From positions 496,001 through 560,000 of the forward strand of contig JAMLHB010000001.1 in NCBI GenBank assembly GCA_023957375.1: 64,000 bases of DNA, read 5' to 3'. The notes beneath the pieces are model-generated. The model worked only from the letters and a program-made list of their open reading frames with translations. It searched no databases and was not told where the DNA came from. Shown here piece after piece: positions 26,039 through 34,667 of the stretch. Numbering within the stretch: the stretch's first letter is position 1; the number at the start of each line of letters is the position of its first letter. Source of the stretch: Flavobacteriales bacterium. Its GTDB lineage: Bacteria > Bacteroidota > Bacteroidia > Flavobacteriales_F > PHOS-HE28. The translations under genes were made by a program, and so were the position numbers.

Positions 26039-26862
26039 GCGTGGGCGACGGTCTTCGCCGGCACGGCTGCCAGTTCCAGCAGTACCGGATCGGTTACGCG
26101 CAGCCCCAGCAGTTGGGCTGCACCTCCGCCATTGCCCACCGCCCCTTTGTTCACCGCCATCTCCAGCAGTCCGGAATCACCGAAAAAGGCTACGCGTTCG
26201 CCCACCGGAACATCGGAATAGGTCTTGTGGATGGCGGTGATGTCGTGGCGCGAGGCGCCGAAGGCGATTTTGAAGGCATGGTGCTTCACCACCGATGTGA
26301 AAGCTTCCTTGGTGATGTTGGTGATCACGTTGCCGTAATGGTCCACGTGGATCACTTCCCCCCGGATGGTGTCGTTGTTCACCACCGGCCGCACGTTGAT
26401 CTGTTCGCGCACTGCCGCCAGTTTGCGGCCCAGCAGGTCAATGGTGCCGCCCCGGGCTAAATGGCATGCGGCCTTCACGAAGACATGCTTGGTGGGAAAG
26501 GTGAGCCGCCCGTCGTCCGGCTTCAGGGTCAGCTCCACCACCGTATCGGGCTGCCCGTCGAACAGCAAGTGGAAGATGCCGCTGTCCGCGCCGACAAAGA
26601 AGTGCCCTTTGAACCCCGCCGCTACATGGGGGGTTTGGCCGTCGGCTTCCGGGTTCACCCCGATGATGTGGACCGTACCCTCCGGGAAGTGGGGCCAGGC
26701 ATTGCGCAGGACAAAGGCGGCGTGCCGGTTGTTGAACGGGGCGATCTGGTGGCTGATGTCCACGATCACGGCTTCCTTCAACTGGGACAAGATGGCGCCC
26801 TTCACCGCCGCGACATAGTGGTCGCTGGTGCCCATATCAGAGGTGAGCGTGATGATGGCCAT
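26035..26862 (-). CDS. SAM hydrolase (SAM hydroxide adenosyltransferase, DUF62 family)
   Basis: Protein of 275 residues. Family members cleave S-adenosylmethionine with water to adenosine and methionine. The N-terminal landmarks MAIITLTSDMGTSDHYVAAVKG and DISHQIAPFN are typical, and HVDHYGNVITNI in the second domain is the conserved adenosine-binding phrase. The length fits (about 260-280). The gene is divergent from phoH, and the SAM hydrolase / phoH / purC neighbourhood is shared with other Bacteroidota. Confidence 0.92.
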   Translation of the reverse strand: MAIITLTSDMGTSDHYVAAVKGAILSQLKEAVIVDISHQIAPFNNRHAAFVLRNAWPHFPEGTVHIIGVNPEADGQTPHVAAGFKGHFFVGADSGIFHLLFDGQPDTVVELTLKPDDGRLTFPTKHVFVKAACHLARGGTIDLLGRKLAAVREQINVRPVVNNDTIRGEVIHVDHYGNVITNITKEAFTSVVKHHAFKIAFGASRHDITAIHKTYSDVPVGERVAFFGDSGLLEMAVNKGAVGNGGGAAQLLGLRVTDPVLLELAAVPAKTVAHA

Positions 26863-26930
26863 ATGGTGAGGGGATAGGCTGGCGCCGTTACCTTCGACCG
26901 GTCAAATTTAACCGCACCGCACGCAATCGC

Positions 26931-27956
26931 GTGCCGGTGGCCAAGCAACAACCCTTGAGCGAGCGCACCATCAGCATCACGACAGCCGATCCAGTGGCTG
27001 TTTTAGGCCCCAACGACCGGAACCTGCGGTCCATCCGCGGGATTTTCCCCAAGCTCAGCATCATGGCGAGGGGCAACGAGCTGCGGGTCACCGGGCCGGG
27101 CGAACTGGTGGAAACGTTCATGGAGCGGTTTGAACAATTGCAGCGCCATGTGGTGAAGTACAACGAGCTGCCCGAAAAGGTGTTGGAAGAGATCATGCGC
27201 AGCGGCGACGGGGAGAGCGGTGACCACCCGGACGGAGGCGGGGTGATCGTACACGGAAACTTCGGCCTGCGGATCAAGGCCCGCACGCCCAACCAGCAGC
27301 GTTTGGTGGAAGCCGTGGCCGATCACGACATGGTCTTCGCCGTGGGCCCCGCAGGCACTGGTAAAACCTACACCGCCGTGGCTTTGGCCGTGCGGGCGCT
27401 GAAGGAACGCCAGGTGCGCCGAATCGTCCTGACACGGCCTGCGGTGGAAGCCGGGGAGAACCTGGGGTTCCTGCCCGGCGACCTGCGCGAAAAGCTGGAT
27501 CCCTACTTGCAGCCGCTCTACGATGCGCTCAAGGACATGGTGCAGCCGCAAAAGCTGGTGGAATACCTCGAAGGCGGCGTGATCCAGATCGCCCCGCTTG
27601 CCTTCATGCGCGGCCGTACGCTGGATCATGCCTTCGTGATCCTGGACGAAGCCCAGAACGCCAGCCTGCCCCAGCTCAAGATGTTCCTCACCCGCATGGG
27701 CCGCGATGCCAAGTTCATCATCACCGGCGACGCCACCCAAGTGGACCTCCCGGACCGCGTGCACTCCGGCCTGCTGCCCGCCGTGGAACACCTACGCGGG
27801 GTGAAGGGCGTGGCCGTGATCGACCTCGATGAAAAGGATGTGATCCGCCACGAGCTGGTGACCCGCGTGATCGCGGCCTTCAAGGACATCGAGGAAGGAA
27901 AGCCGCCTGCCTCGAGCACAACGAAACCAACCGAACACAAAGGCAAAAAGCCATGA
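26931..27956 (+). CDS. PhoH-like ATPase
   Basis: Protein of 341 residues with a GTG start at 26931 (a second GTG lies two codons later). An N-terminal region of about 110 residues (NDRNLRSIRGIFPKLSIMARGNELRVTG) resembles the KH-like part of long PhoH proteins. The ATPase core has Walker A GPAGTGKT, the TRPAVEAGENLGFLPGDLREK signature and Walker B FVILDEAQNA, followed by TGDATQVDLP. It is probably an RNA helicase/nuclease-associated ATPase in the cytosol. The stop overlaps the purC start by 4 bp. Confidence 0.93.
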   Translation: MPVAKQQPLSERTISITTADPVAVLGPNDRNLRSIRGIFPKLSIMARGNELRVTGPGELVETFMERFEQLQRHVVKYNELPEKVLEEIMRSGDGESGDHPDGGGVIVHGNFGLRIKARTPNQQRLVEAVADHDMVFAVGPAGTGKTYTAVALAVRALKERQVRRIVLTRPAVEAGENLGFLPGDLREKLDPYLQPLYDALKDMVQPQKLVEYLEGGVIQIAPLAFMRGRTLDHAFVILDEAQNASLPQLKMFLTRMGRDAKFIITGDATQVDLPDRVHSGLLPAVEHLRGVKGVAVIDLDEKDVIRHELVTRVIAAFKDIEEGKPPASSTTKPTEHKGKKP

Positions 27957-28903
27957 GCTTGCCGAATACCTTGATGCGCTCGGAGCTGCAACTGCCGGGC
28001 GTTGCCGAAGTCTATCACGGAAAAGTGCGTGACGTGTACCACCTGGCCGATGGCCGCACCGTGCTGGTGGCCACCGACCGCATCAGCGCCTTCGACGTGG
28101 TGCTGCCGCGCGGCATTCCGCACAAGGGCCAGGTGCTCAGCCAGCTCAGTTGGCACATGCTGCAAGCCACGGCCCACATCACGCCCAACTGGGCCATCGC
28201 CTCGCCCGACCCCAATGTGGTGGTGGGCCACCGCTGCACCACCGTGAAGGTGGAAATGGTGGTGCGCGGTTACTTGGCGGGCCACGCTTGGCGCACCTAC
28301 AACGAAGGCAAGCGCGTCCTCTGCGGCGCCGCGATGCCGGACGGGCTCAAGGAGAATGATTTCTTTCCCTCGCCCCTGATCACCCCCAGCACCAAGGCCG
28401 ACGAAGGCCACGACGAGGACATCACCCCGGAGGAGATCCTGAAGCGCGGCCTTTGCACGCCGGAAGAATGGGCCACCATGAGCCGCTACGCCTTGGCGCT
28501 CTTCGCCGAAGGCAGCCGCATTGCTAAAGCGCGCGGCCTGATCCTGGTGGACACCAAGTACGAGTTTGGCCGCACGGCGGACGGTCGCATCCTGCTGATC
28601 GATGAGGTGCATACGCCGGACAGCTCGCGCTATTTCCACCTGAACGGCTATGCCGAACGCCAGGCCAAAGGCGAACGGCAAAAACAGCTCAGCAAGGAAT
28701 TCGTGCGCGAGTGGCTGATCGCAAACCACTTCATGGGCAAGGAAGGGCAGCAGGTGCCCGCGATGGACGATGCTTTTGTGCAAAGCGTGACCACACGGTA
28801 CGTGGAACTGTTCGAGAAGATCACTGGGGAAAAGTTCATGCCGGCGGATACGGGCAATATCAACGGACGGGTGCAGCACGCGCTGGAAGGGTATCTTCGG
28901 TGA
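27953..28903 (+). CDS. purC: Phosphoribosylaminoimidazole-succinocarboxamide synthase (SAICAR synthetase)
   Basis: Protein of 316 residues in purine biosynthesis; it joins CAIR and aspartate using ATP. The start YHGKVRDVYHL, the ATP-binding VATDRISAFDVVL, VVRGYLAGHAW and LIDEVHTPDSSRY are all family hallmarks. The length is that of the longer, eukaryote-like form common in Bacteroidota. The ATG overlaps the phoH stop (ATGA), so the two are translationally coupled. Confidence 0.96.
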   Translation: MSLPNTLMRSELQLPGVAEVYHGKVRDVYHLADGRTVLVATDRISAFDVVLPRGIPHKGQVLSQLSWHMLQATAHITPNWAIASPDPNVVVGHRCTTVKVEMVVRGYLAGHAWRTYNEGKRVLCGAAMPDGLKENDFFPSPLITPSTKADEGHDEDITPEEILKRGLCTPEEWATMSRYALALFAEGSRIAKARGLILVDTKYEFGRTADGRILLIDEVHTPDSSRYFHLNGYAERQAKGERQKQLSKEFVREWLIANHFMGKEGQQVPAMDDAFVQSVTTRYVELFEKITGEKFMPADTGNINGRVQHALEGYLR

Positions 28904-28919
28904 TCAAACACTGAAACAG

Positions 28920-29606
28920 ATGCGCCACTACCTGATCATGGCGGCAGCAATGCTGGCCTTTAATGGCCTGCGTGCCCAAGTGCCGGACACCATCTACACG
29001 GTCACCGCACCGATCACGCATTCGCTGTGTTACACCAACAACATGGACACGCTGGCGGGCTACCAAAGCGCAGACGGCGCGCCACTCTGGATAGCAATTT
29101 GCTCCGGGCACATGGCAGCCTGCTGTGACCACGCCTATCTCTTTGATGGCCCGGATGCAACGGCACCGCTCCTCGGCATGAATTCCGCCGATGAGTCCTT
29201 GGCCGGATTGACTTTTGTGGCCAATTCGGGCATGCTCACCTTGCGGTTGGAGTCCGATGCCGCGGTGAGTTGCGCCACGGACGGGTTTGAACCCTTGACG
29301 TGGATCGTTGGGCTTGCTGCAAGCTCCGTGGAGTGCCAGCCCTTGGGCATCACGGAGCAGCGTGGTTCAACATTCAATCTGTACCCCACTTTGGTCGATG
29401 ACCGGGTAACGATCAGCGTGCCGTCCTCAACTAATGGTGGCGGGCTGCTTCAGCTTTTAGACCTAACGGGCAAGACGGTCGTGGTGCAGCACATTGGATC
29501 GGGATCCACTGCAGTGGGCACTGCCAGCTTGCCCACCGGCGTGTACGTTGCCTTGCTGACCAACGACGCGGGATCCACATCCCGGCGGTTTGAGGTGGTA
29601 CACTGA
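28920..29606 (+). CDS. Small secreted CYxNN-type protein with type A T9SS sorting domain
   Basis: Protein of 228 residues, 16 bp behind purC. A signal peptide (residues 1-19, ending at LRAQ) precedes one beta-sandwich module beginning THSLCYTNNMDTLAGYQ and containing AYLFDGPDATAPLLG and LRLESDAAVSC. This is a shortened relative of the repeats in the 837-residue cargo at 16631. The C-terminal 70 residues are a sorting domain (FNLYPTLVDDRVTISV ... LPTGVYVALLTND). It should be exported to the surface by the type IX system. The biological role is unknown. Confidence 0.82.
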   Translation: MRHYLIMAAAMLAFNGLRAQVPDTIYTVTAPITHSLCYTNNMDTLAGYQSADGAPLWIAICSGHMAACCDHAYLFDGPDATAPLLGMNSADESLAGLTFVANSGMLTLRLESDAAVSCATDGFEPLTWIVGLAASSVECQPLGITEQRGSTFNLYPTLVDDRVTISVPSSTNGGGLLQLLDLTGKTVVVQHIGSGSTAVGTASLPTGVYVALLTNDAGSTSRRFEVVH

Positions 29607-29647
29607 GCAGAAGGGTTCGGGTGTGCGGGGTTGTAGTACGATCAAGT

Positions 29648-30220
29648 TCACGAAGCCCGGTAGTTCGGGAATTTCGTGAGCAGCCACTTCAACACATCCA
29701 ATTGGTCCTTCACCGGCGCACGGCGTACCTGGGCCAGCAGTTTGATGGCATCGGGGCGGTTGAGGGTGAGATTTGAAGCACCTTCGTTACAAACTGAACA
29801 AATAGCTCTCAAATTTCCGGGGCTATCATCGCCTCCCATGGACTTATCCAAGATGTGTCCCAGATGTAATCGGGTTTTTCGCCCGTTGTCATAAGGATGA
29901 GGTTCGCCAGCCGCCGCGCCGCACATCTGGCAGGTAAAGCCGTTCCGGTCCAGTACGATTGCCCTGGTCTCTTTGGAAATATTGCGTTCAAATGCTGGTT
30001 TAGGCTTTGCTGAAACGAGTACATATTGACCCGGCTTCAGGTCACTACGATCATTGTGGGTTTGAATGTCGAACCCTTCTTCGTCGCGAAGCTCTCTTAC
30101 TCGGCGTGCCCATTCACTAATTCCTCCGGATACCTCGCGGAGTGTTGCGCTGTCCAGCACCACACCGATGTGCTCCAAGAAGTACGACCTCAGCTTAGCT
30201 CTGGCCCCTTTGCTTGCCAT
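29648..30220 (-). CDS. HNH restriction endonuclease
   Basis: Protein of 190 residues. The C-terminal half is an HNH/zinc-finger nuclease: FTCQMCGAAAGEP and CSVCNEG provide two CxxC zinc pairs, LHLGHILDKSMGG carries the catalytic histidine region and NLRAICSVCN the asparagine. The N-terminal 90 residues (YFLEHIGVVLDSATLREVSGG) are a helical DNA-recognition-like part seen in restriction HNH enzymes. Its start overlaps the stop of the methyltransferase gene (TAATG), so the methylase is made first. Together they form a type II restriction-modification system. The recognition site cannot be read from the sequence. Confidence 0.88.
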   Translation of the reverse strand: MASKGARAKLRSYFLEHIGVVLDSATLREVSGGISEWARRVRELRDEEGFDIQTHNDRSDLKPGQYVLVSAKPKPAFERNISKETRAIVLDRNGFTCQMCGAAAGEPHPYDNGRKTRLHLGHILDKSMGGDDSPGNLRAICSVCNEGASNLTLNRPDAIKLLAQVRRAPVKDQLDVLKWLLTKFPNYRAS

Positions 30221-31173
30221 TAGGCGACCATAACCCTTCGTTGTGCAGCCATTTCAAACATCTTTCGAATACTTTTTCCAACGGCTTCAGCAACCGGTGG
30301 CGGGAATGCATTGCCGACTTGCCGGTATGCAGCGGTCTTTTTACCGGTAAAGTGCCAATCATCTTCAAACCCTTGGATGCGTGCTACCATTCTGACGGTG
30401 AGCTTGGGCATTCCAATAAAATCCGGAGGCGGTGCATGCTCAGCTATGGAGCCTCCGTTGACTCCAAGTTGAGCCCAAGCCTTGCGCGCACGAGAAGGAC
30501 CGAGATCAGGCCCACCATGCTTTTTTGATCCTCCGACAACCGTTGGCGCTACAGCCTGAGCGCCAGCAGCCCAAACATGAGCGTGCTGCCATCCATTGGC
30601 TCCCATCAGATCCAACAACGTGTCCCCAACAGTAGGAGGAGGAAAATTAAATCCTTCTGGCCAGGAGAAATGTTCTGCGTCAATCGGTCGTGTTGCCACG
30701 ATCACCACCCGGGGCCGTAGTTGGGGAACACCGTAGTTCGATGCATGGAAAAGTTTGATGTGCGGAACATATCCAAGTTTTCGAAACTGTTGGAAGAGTC
30801 GCTCCCTATAGCTCTCAAAACTGGGGTCGAGGAAGCCTCTGACGTTTTCGAGCATAACTGCACGCGGTGCGATTTCATCGGTCAATCGCAATGCTTCCGG
30901 GAATAGGTCCCGTTCATCTTTTGCGCCCAATTGTTTGCCTGCTACGGAAAAGGGTGGACACGGAACACCCCCTGCCAATAGATCAATACCCCGATAGGGT
31001 CGGCCATTGAAACTTGCTACATCGCCTTGGATCACATTCCATTGTGGCCGGTTCACCCGAAGTGTCGCACAACAAGCATCATCAATCTCGACCAAAGCCT
31101 CATGGCCAAAACCAGCTTTCTCCAGCCCCCTTGATTGGCCACCGGCTCCAGCGCAGATTTCAACGCTTGTCAT
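30220..31173 (-). CDS. DNA (cytosine-5-)-methyltransferase of a type II R-M system
   Basis: Protein of 317 residues. Motifs in order: I, EICAGAGGQSRGLEKAGF; IV, GGVPCPPFSVAGKQ with the catalytic Cys; VI, MLENVRGF; VIII, QLRPRVVIVA; X, GNAFPPPVAEAVG. The target-recognition region lies between VIII and IX (about 185-260). The gene is followed directly by an HNH endonuclease gene, so its job is to protect the host DNA from that enzyme. Base composition is visibly less GC-rich than in neighbouring genes, which suggests transfer. Confidence 0.94.
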   Translation of the reverse strand: MTSVEICAGAGGQSRGLEKAGFGHEALVEIDDACCATLRVNRPQWNVIQGDVASFNGRPYRGIDLLAGGVPCPPFSVAGKQLGAKDERDLFPEALRLTDEIAPRAVMLENVRGFLDPSFESYRERLFQQFRKLGYVPHIKLFHASNYGVPQLRPRVVIVATRPIDAEHFSWPEGFNFPPPTVGDTLLDLMGANGWQHAHVWAAGAQAVAPTVVGGSKKHGGPDLGPSRARKAWAQLGVNGGSIAEHAPPPDFIGMPKLTVRMVARIQGFEDDWHFTGKKTAAYRQVGNAFPPPVAEAVGKSIRKMFEMAAQRRVMVA

Positions 31174-31379
31174 GGCTTGGGCTTGATGGATTTTTTGTCA
31201 CACCGCATGCTGCCAACATAATACTGGGCGTTAGTTCAATTCACGGTAGCGTATGTCGAGTTATGCACAAAGCCGATCGGGGAGCTACAAGATAGTCGCC
31301 CTGGCTTCCACAATTGATCTATGCCTCGCATTGAATTGAGTCCTTCAACCACTTTCAGCTCGCCTCAAAGGATACGCAC

Positions 31380-31580
31380 TCAGATGTCATCGATTTTAAG
31401 GTTTGGAGCCAAATTGAATGTGCGGCTAACCCGTGGTCCTTGTTCCGCCTGGTGCGGCCGATACCAATAAAGGTAGGTGGCCCAAGCCAGCGCCAACAAC
31501 GCCAACACCACCACAAAGCCCCAGGCCCAGCGTTCGCGCTGCTTGGGCGTCATGCGTTGCACGCTGGGGTCAAGGGCCAT
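31380..31580 (-). CDS. Small single-span membrane protein
   Basis: 66 residues from the ATG at 31580. A charged N-terminus (residues 1-20) is followed by one membrane helix (WGFVVVLALLALAWATYLYWY) and a short periplasmic tail ending in NLKIDDI. It starts 13 bp behind the helical-repeat gene on the same strand. No family is recognised. The frame upstream of this ATG reads through the neighbour and is not credible. Confidence 0.6.
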   Translation of the reverse strand: MALDPSVQRMTPKQRERWAWGFVVVLALLALAWATYLYWYRPHQAEQGPRVSRTFNLAPNLKIDDI

Positions 31581-31593
31581 TCGCTTGCAAGAC

Positions 31594-32124
31594 TTATTGC
31601 ACGCCCAAGCGGTCTTCCAGGTGGCGTTGCAGGTCTTCGAGCAGCGCCTTTTTATAAGCATCCGCTTCTCCCGGAACAGCCTTTCTGATCCGGGCCAAGG
31701 CCAAGCGAGCGGCTTTTTCCGGCAGCACTTCCTGGTTCTCCAGTACGGTGAGCACTTCCATGGTCTCGTCGGCATCGCCTTCCACGGCGATCTGGGCTAA
31801 GCGTTCCGTCCAGGGTGCCGCGTCCAAGCCCGCGTTCCAAAAGGCGGCGATGGCGGTTTTGCGCACGTCCAGCAATTCCGGCAGGTCCAGCGCCTTGCCC
31901 AGTTCCGCTGCGGCATCCTTCACCTTCACCTCAAACAACAAACCTTCAATGCGGCGCTGCCGTGCGTGGTCGTCCGTCTGAGCCAGGGCATGCAAGAGAA
32001 GAAGGATGGAATTAGCATCGCCCTTTTCATGGATGGTGGCCAACGCTTCCAAGGCCTGTGCATCATCCGCACTGAGCAGCGCAGCGAACGCCTTGTCCAG
32101 TTGGGCTCCCTTCTTTGTTGCCAT
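31594..32124 (-). CDS. Helical-repeat (HEAT-like) protein of unknown function
   Basis: Protein of 176 residues, soluble and predicted all-helical. Short alternating units such as LLSADDAQALEALATIHEKG and VRKTAIAAFWNAG resemble HEAT repeats. No enzyme motif is visible. It is probably co-transcribed with the small membrane protein gene downstream and divergent from the alcohol dehydrogenase. Membrane recruitment of this protein by its small neighbour is a guess only. Confidence 0.68.
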   Translation of the reverse strand: MATKKGAQLDKAFAALLSADDAQALEALATIHEKGDANSILLLLHALAQTDDHARQRRIEGLLFEVKVKDAAAELGKALDLPELLDVRKTAIAAFWNAGLDAAPWTERLAQIAVEGDADETMEVLTVLENQEVLPEKAARLALARIRKAVPGEADAYKKALLEDLQRHLEDRLGVQ

Positions 32125-32226
32125 GGGGCAAAGGTAGGGGGCATGATGCGGGAGGTCTCCTTATGGTTGTCGGTTGTTCGGCCCCAGTTGTCAGGATGCC
32201 GGTCACCGATCACCGACCTTTGTACC

Positions 32227-33273
32227 ATGACCTCCGTGAAAGCTTATGCGGCGCAAAGCGCGGAATCACCGCTTGCGCCATTGTCCATCGACCGCCGCGA
32301 CCCCGGCCCGCACGATGTGGTGATAGACATTGCCTACTGCGGCGTGTGCCACTCCGATGTGCATGCCGTGCGCAACGAGTGGGGCCGCACGCGCTATCCC
32401 ATCGTGCCGGGGCACGAGATCACCGGGTATGTGGTGGCCGTGGGGAACGAGGTGAAACGCTGGAAACCCGGCGACACCGTGGGCGTGGGCTGCATGGTGA
32501 ACAGCTGCCGCGAATGCAGCGCGTGCCACGAGCACCAGGAGCAATATTGCGAGCGTGGCATGACCGCCACGTACAACTCCATCGACAAGCGCGGCGACCG
32601 TACGGTGACCAAGGGCGGCTATTCCACGCGCATCGTGGTGAATGAGGATTTTGTGCTGCGGATCCCACAGGGCATGCCGCTGGACCGCACGGCCCCGCTG
32701 CTGTGCGCGGGCATCACCACCTATTCACCCTTGCACCGGCACGGCGTTACCACTGGTGCCAAGGTCGGCATCGTGGGCCTGGGCGGCCTGGGCCACGTGG
32801 CTGTGAAGATCGCCAAGGCACTCGGCGCGCATGTCACCATGATCAGCCATTCCGAACGCAAAAAGGCGGATGCCGAGCATCTGGGCGCCGACGATTTTCT
32901 GCTCACCCGCGATCCGGAGGTGTTCAAAAGCCATGCGAAGCGCTTCGATTTCATCTTAGACACCATTTCCGCCAACCACGATTACAACGCCTACCTGAAC
33001 CTGCTGCGCCTGGACGGCACCATGGTGGTGGTGGGCCTGCCGGAACCGGCACCGGTTAGCGCGGATACCTTGATCCAGGGGCGGCGCAGCCTGGCCGGTT
33101 CGCTCATCGGCGGGATCAAGGAAACCCAGGAGATGCTGGATTTCTGCGCCAAGCACGGCGTATTGGCCGACATCGAACTGATCCCCGCAAGCAAGATCAA
33201 CGAGGCCTACGACCGCATGGTGAAGAGCGATGTGCGGTACCGCTTCGTGATCGATATCCAGTCGTTGGGGTAG
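32227..33273 (+). CDS. Zinc-dependent alcohol dehydrogenase, cinnamyl-alcohol/YahK group
   Basis: 348 residues from the ATG at 32227; the longer upstream frame crosses the neighbouring gene region. The catalytic zinc site is CGVCHSDVH and GHEITGYV; the structural zinc is formed by CRECSACHEHQEQYC. The NADP-binding motif is VGIVGLGGLGHVAVKIAKALG. The order and spacing fit broad-range NADP-dependent aldehyde reductases such as YahK. It is cytosolic and monocistronic. The physiological substrate is unknown. Confidence 0.93.
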   Translation: MTSVKAYAAQSAESPLAPLSIDRRDPGPHDVVIDIAYCGVCHSDVHAVRNEWGRTRYPIVPGHEITGYVVAVGNEVKRWKPGDTVGVGCMVNSCRECSACHEHQEQYCERGMTATYNSIDKRGDRTVTKGGYSTRIVVNEDFVLRIPQGMPLDRTAPLLCAGITTYSPLHRHGVTTGAKVGIVGLGGLGHVAVKIAKALGAHVTMISHSERKKADAEHLGADDFLLTRDPEVFKSHAKRFDFILDTISANHDYNAYLNLLRLDGTMVVVGLPEPAPVSADTLIQGRRSLAGSLIGGIKETQEMLDFCAKHGVLADIELIPASKINEAYDRMVKSDVRYRFVIDIQSLG

Positions 33274-33332
33274 GGAGGAGTTCACCGCCACGACGCCAAG
33301 GGCGCCAAGAAGGGCAGCAGGTACCGCTACAA

Positions 33333-34667
33333 CTACAGCATCCCCCTGGCCTTCACCTCCAAGTATTTGTTCAGCACGCTGGTGCTCAACTGCTCCGGCG
33401 CAGTAAGGATGGTGAGTACGCCGTGGCGCTCCAGCTCCTTGGCGATGAGTTCCTTTTCGTGGATGAACTGGGTGGTGATGGTCTTGATGTACACGCTCAT
33501 GGTGTCGCGGTCGGGCTGTTGCAGCAGGCCGTCCAGCTCGGTGTTGCGGAAGATCACCACAGCCACCAAGTGGGAGCGGGAGAGCAGTTGCAGGAACGGC
33601 AGCTGGCGGCGCATGGCGGAGAGGCTCTCGTAGTTGGTGTGGAGCACCAGCAGGCTGCGCTGTGGAAGCGTCCGCTTTACGCGGGCATACAAGGCTTCCA
33701 TGTCGGTCTCGGCGAAATCGGTGCGCAGGGCGTAGAGCAGCTCCACCACGCGCTGGATCCAGCCCTTGTCGCGCGCGGGCGGCAGCACGGTATGCACGGT
33801 GTTGCTGAAGGTGATTACGCCGGCCTTGTCGTCTTTTTTCAGGGCAATGTCGCTGAGCACCAGCGTGGCGTTGATGGCGCGGTCCAGCAGGGTGAGGCCG
33901 CCGAAGGGCATCTTCATGGTGCGCCCGGTGTCGATGAGCGAGACGATCTGCTGGGCCTTTTCGTCCTGGTACTGGTTCACCATCAGCTTGGCGCGGCGGG
34001 CGGTGGCCTTCCAGTTCACGGTGCGGCGGTCGTCGCCGGGGATGTATTCGCGGATCTGCTCAAACTCGGAGCGCTGGGCGCTGCGCCGCATTTTGCGCAC
34101 ACCGGCGGCGCTGAACGGATCGGCCTGGGCCATCAGCTCGTACTTGCGCAGGTGGATGTAGCTGGGGTACACGGCGACCTCGCACCCCTGTTCCTGCTTG
34201 TAACGCCGCTCGGCCAGCCCCAGCCCCGTGCGCACCAGCACGTTGATGGCGCCGAAGGCGTACACCCCGCGCGTGAGCGGCCGAGCGATGTAGTTCAATG
34301 CGGCATCACCGGCCGGGCTGATCCGCGTGCGCAGGTCCAGGTTGCGCTCTTGCAGTTGCGGCGGCAGTTCATCCAGCACCCGCACGGCAATGGGAAAGGG
34401 GTAGTTGCTCTTCACTGCAACCGTAACGGGGTTTTCGTCGCCGTTGCTCCACTTGGCCAGGGTGCTGCGTTCGGCCTGGATGCCGCCCTTCACGCTGAAC
34501 AGGCGCACGGCATCCGCCACGGTGAGCACCGCCAGGAGGGCCAACGCGGCCACGGCCACGGGCCACAGCGCGGGCAGCAGGTACGCGCCCACGAAGCAGG
34601 CCACAATGCCCCAGCCGATACCGAAGAAGCGCCGGGTAAGAAAGAGCGATCGCAGGGTGTTCTTCAC
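33333..34667 (-). CDS. DUF58 (VWA-like) membrane protein of the MoxR locus
   Basis: Protein of 444 residues. Two N-terminal membrane helices (about 13-50) precede a beta-rich region and the DUF58 core, IREYIPGDDRRTVNWKATARRAKLMVNQYQDE, which joins a VWA-like fold (SLIDTGRTMKMPFGG, a MIDAS-like DxGxxM variant). It is the last gene of the minus-strand block and overlaps the MoxR gene by 4 bp. The MoxR ATPase probably acts as a chaperone for metal loading or folding of this protein. The substrate process is unknown. Confidence 0.88.
   Translation of the reverse strand: MKNTLRSLFLTRRFFGIGWGIVACFVGAYLLPALWPVAVAALALLAVLTVADAVRLFSVKGGIQAERSTLAKWSNGDENPVTVAVKSNYPFPIAVRVLDELPPQLQERNLDLRTRISPAGDAALNYIARPLTRGVYAFGAINVLVRTGLGLAERRYKQEQGCEVAVYPSYIHLRKYELMAQADPFSAAGVRKMRRSAQRSEFEQIREYIPGDDRRTVNWKATARRAKLMVNQYQDEKAQQIVSLIDTGRTMKMPFGGLTLLDRAINATLVLSDIALKKDDKAGVITFSNTVHTVLPPARDKGWIQRVVELLYALRTDFAETDMEALYARVKRTLPQRSLLVLHTNYESLSAMRRQLPFLQLLSRSHLVAVVIFRNTELDGLLQQPDRDTMSVYIKTITTQFIHEKELIAKELERHGVLTILTAPEQLSTSVLNKYLEVKARGML

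Noticed and set aside
33282-33332. A short CGCCAAG-rich repeat between the alcohol dehydrogenase and DUF58 genes
   Set aside because: Only two partial 7-mers in one copy; too little to call a repeat from this window.
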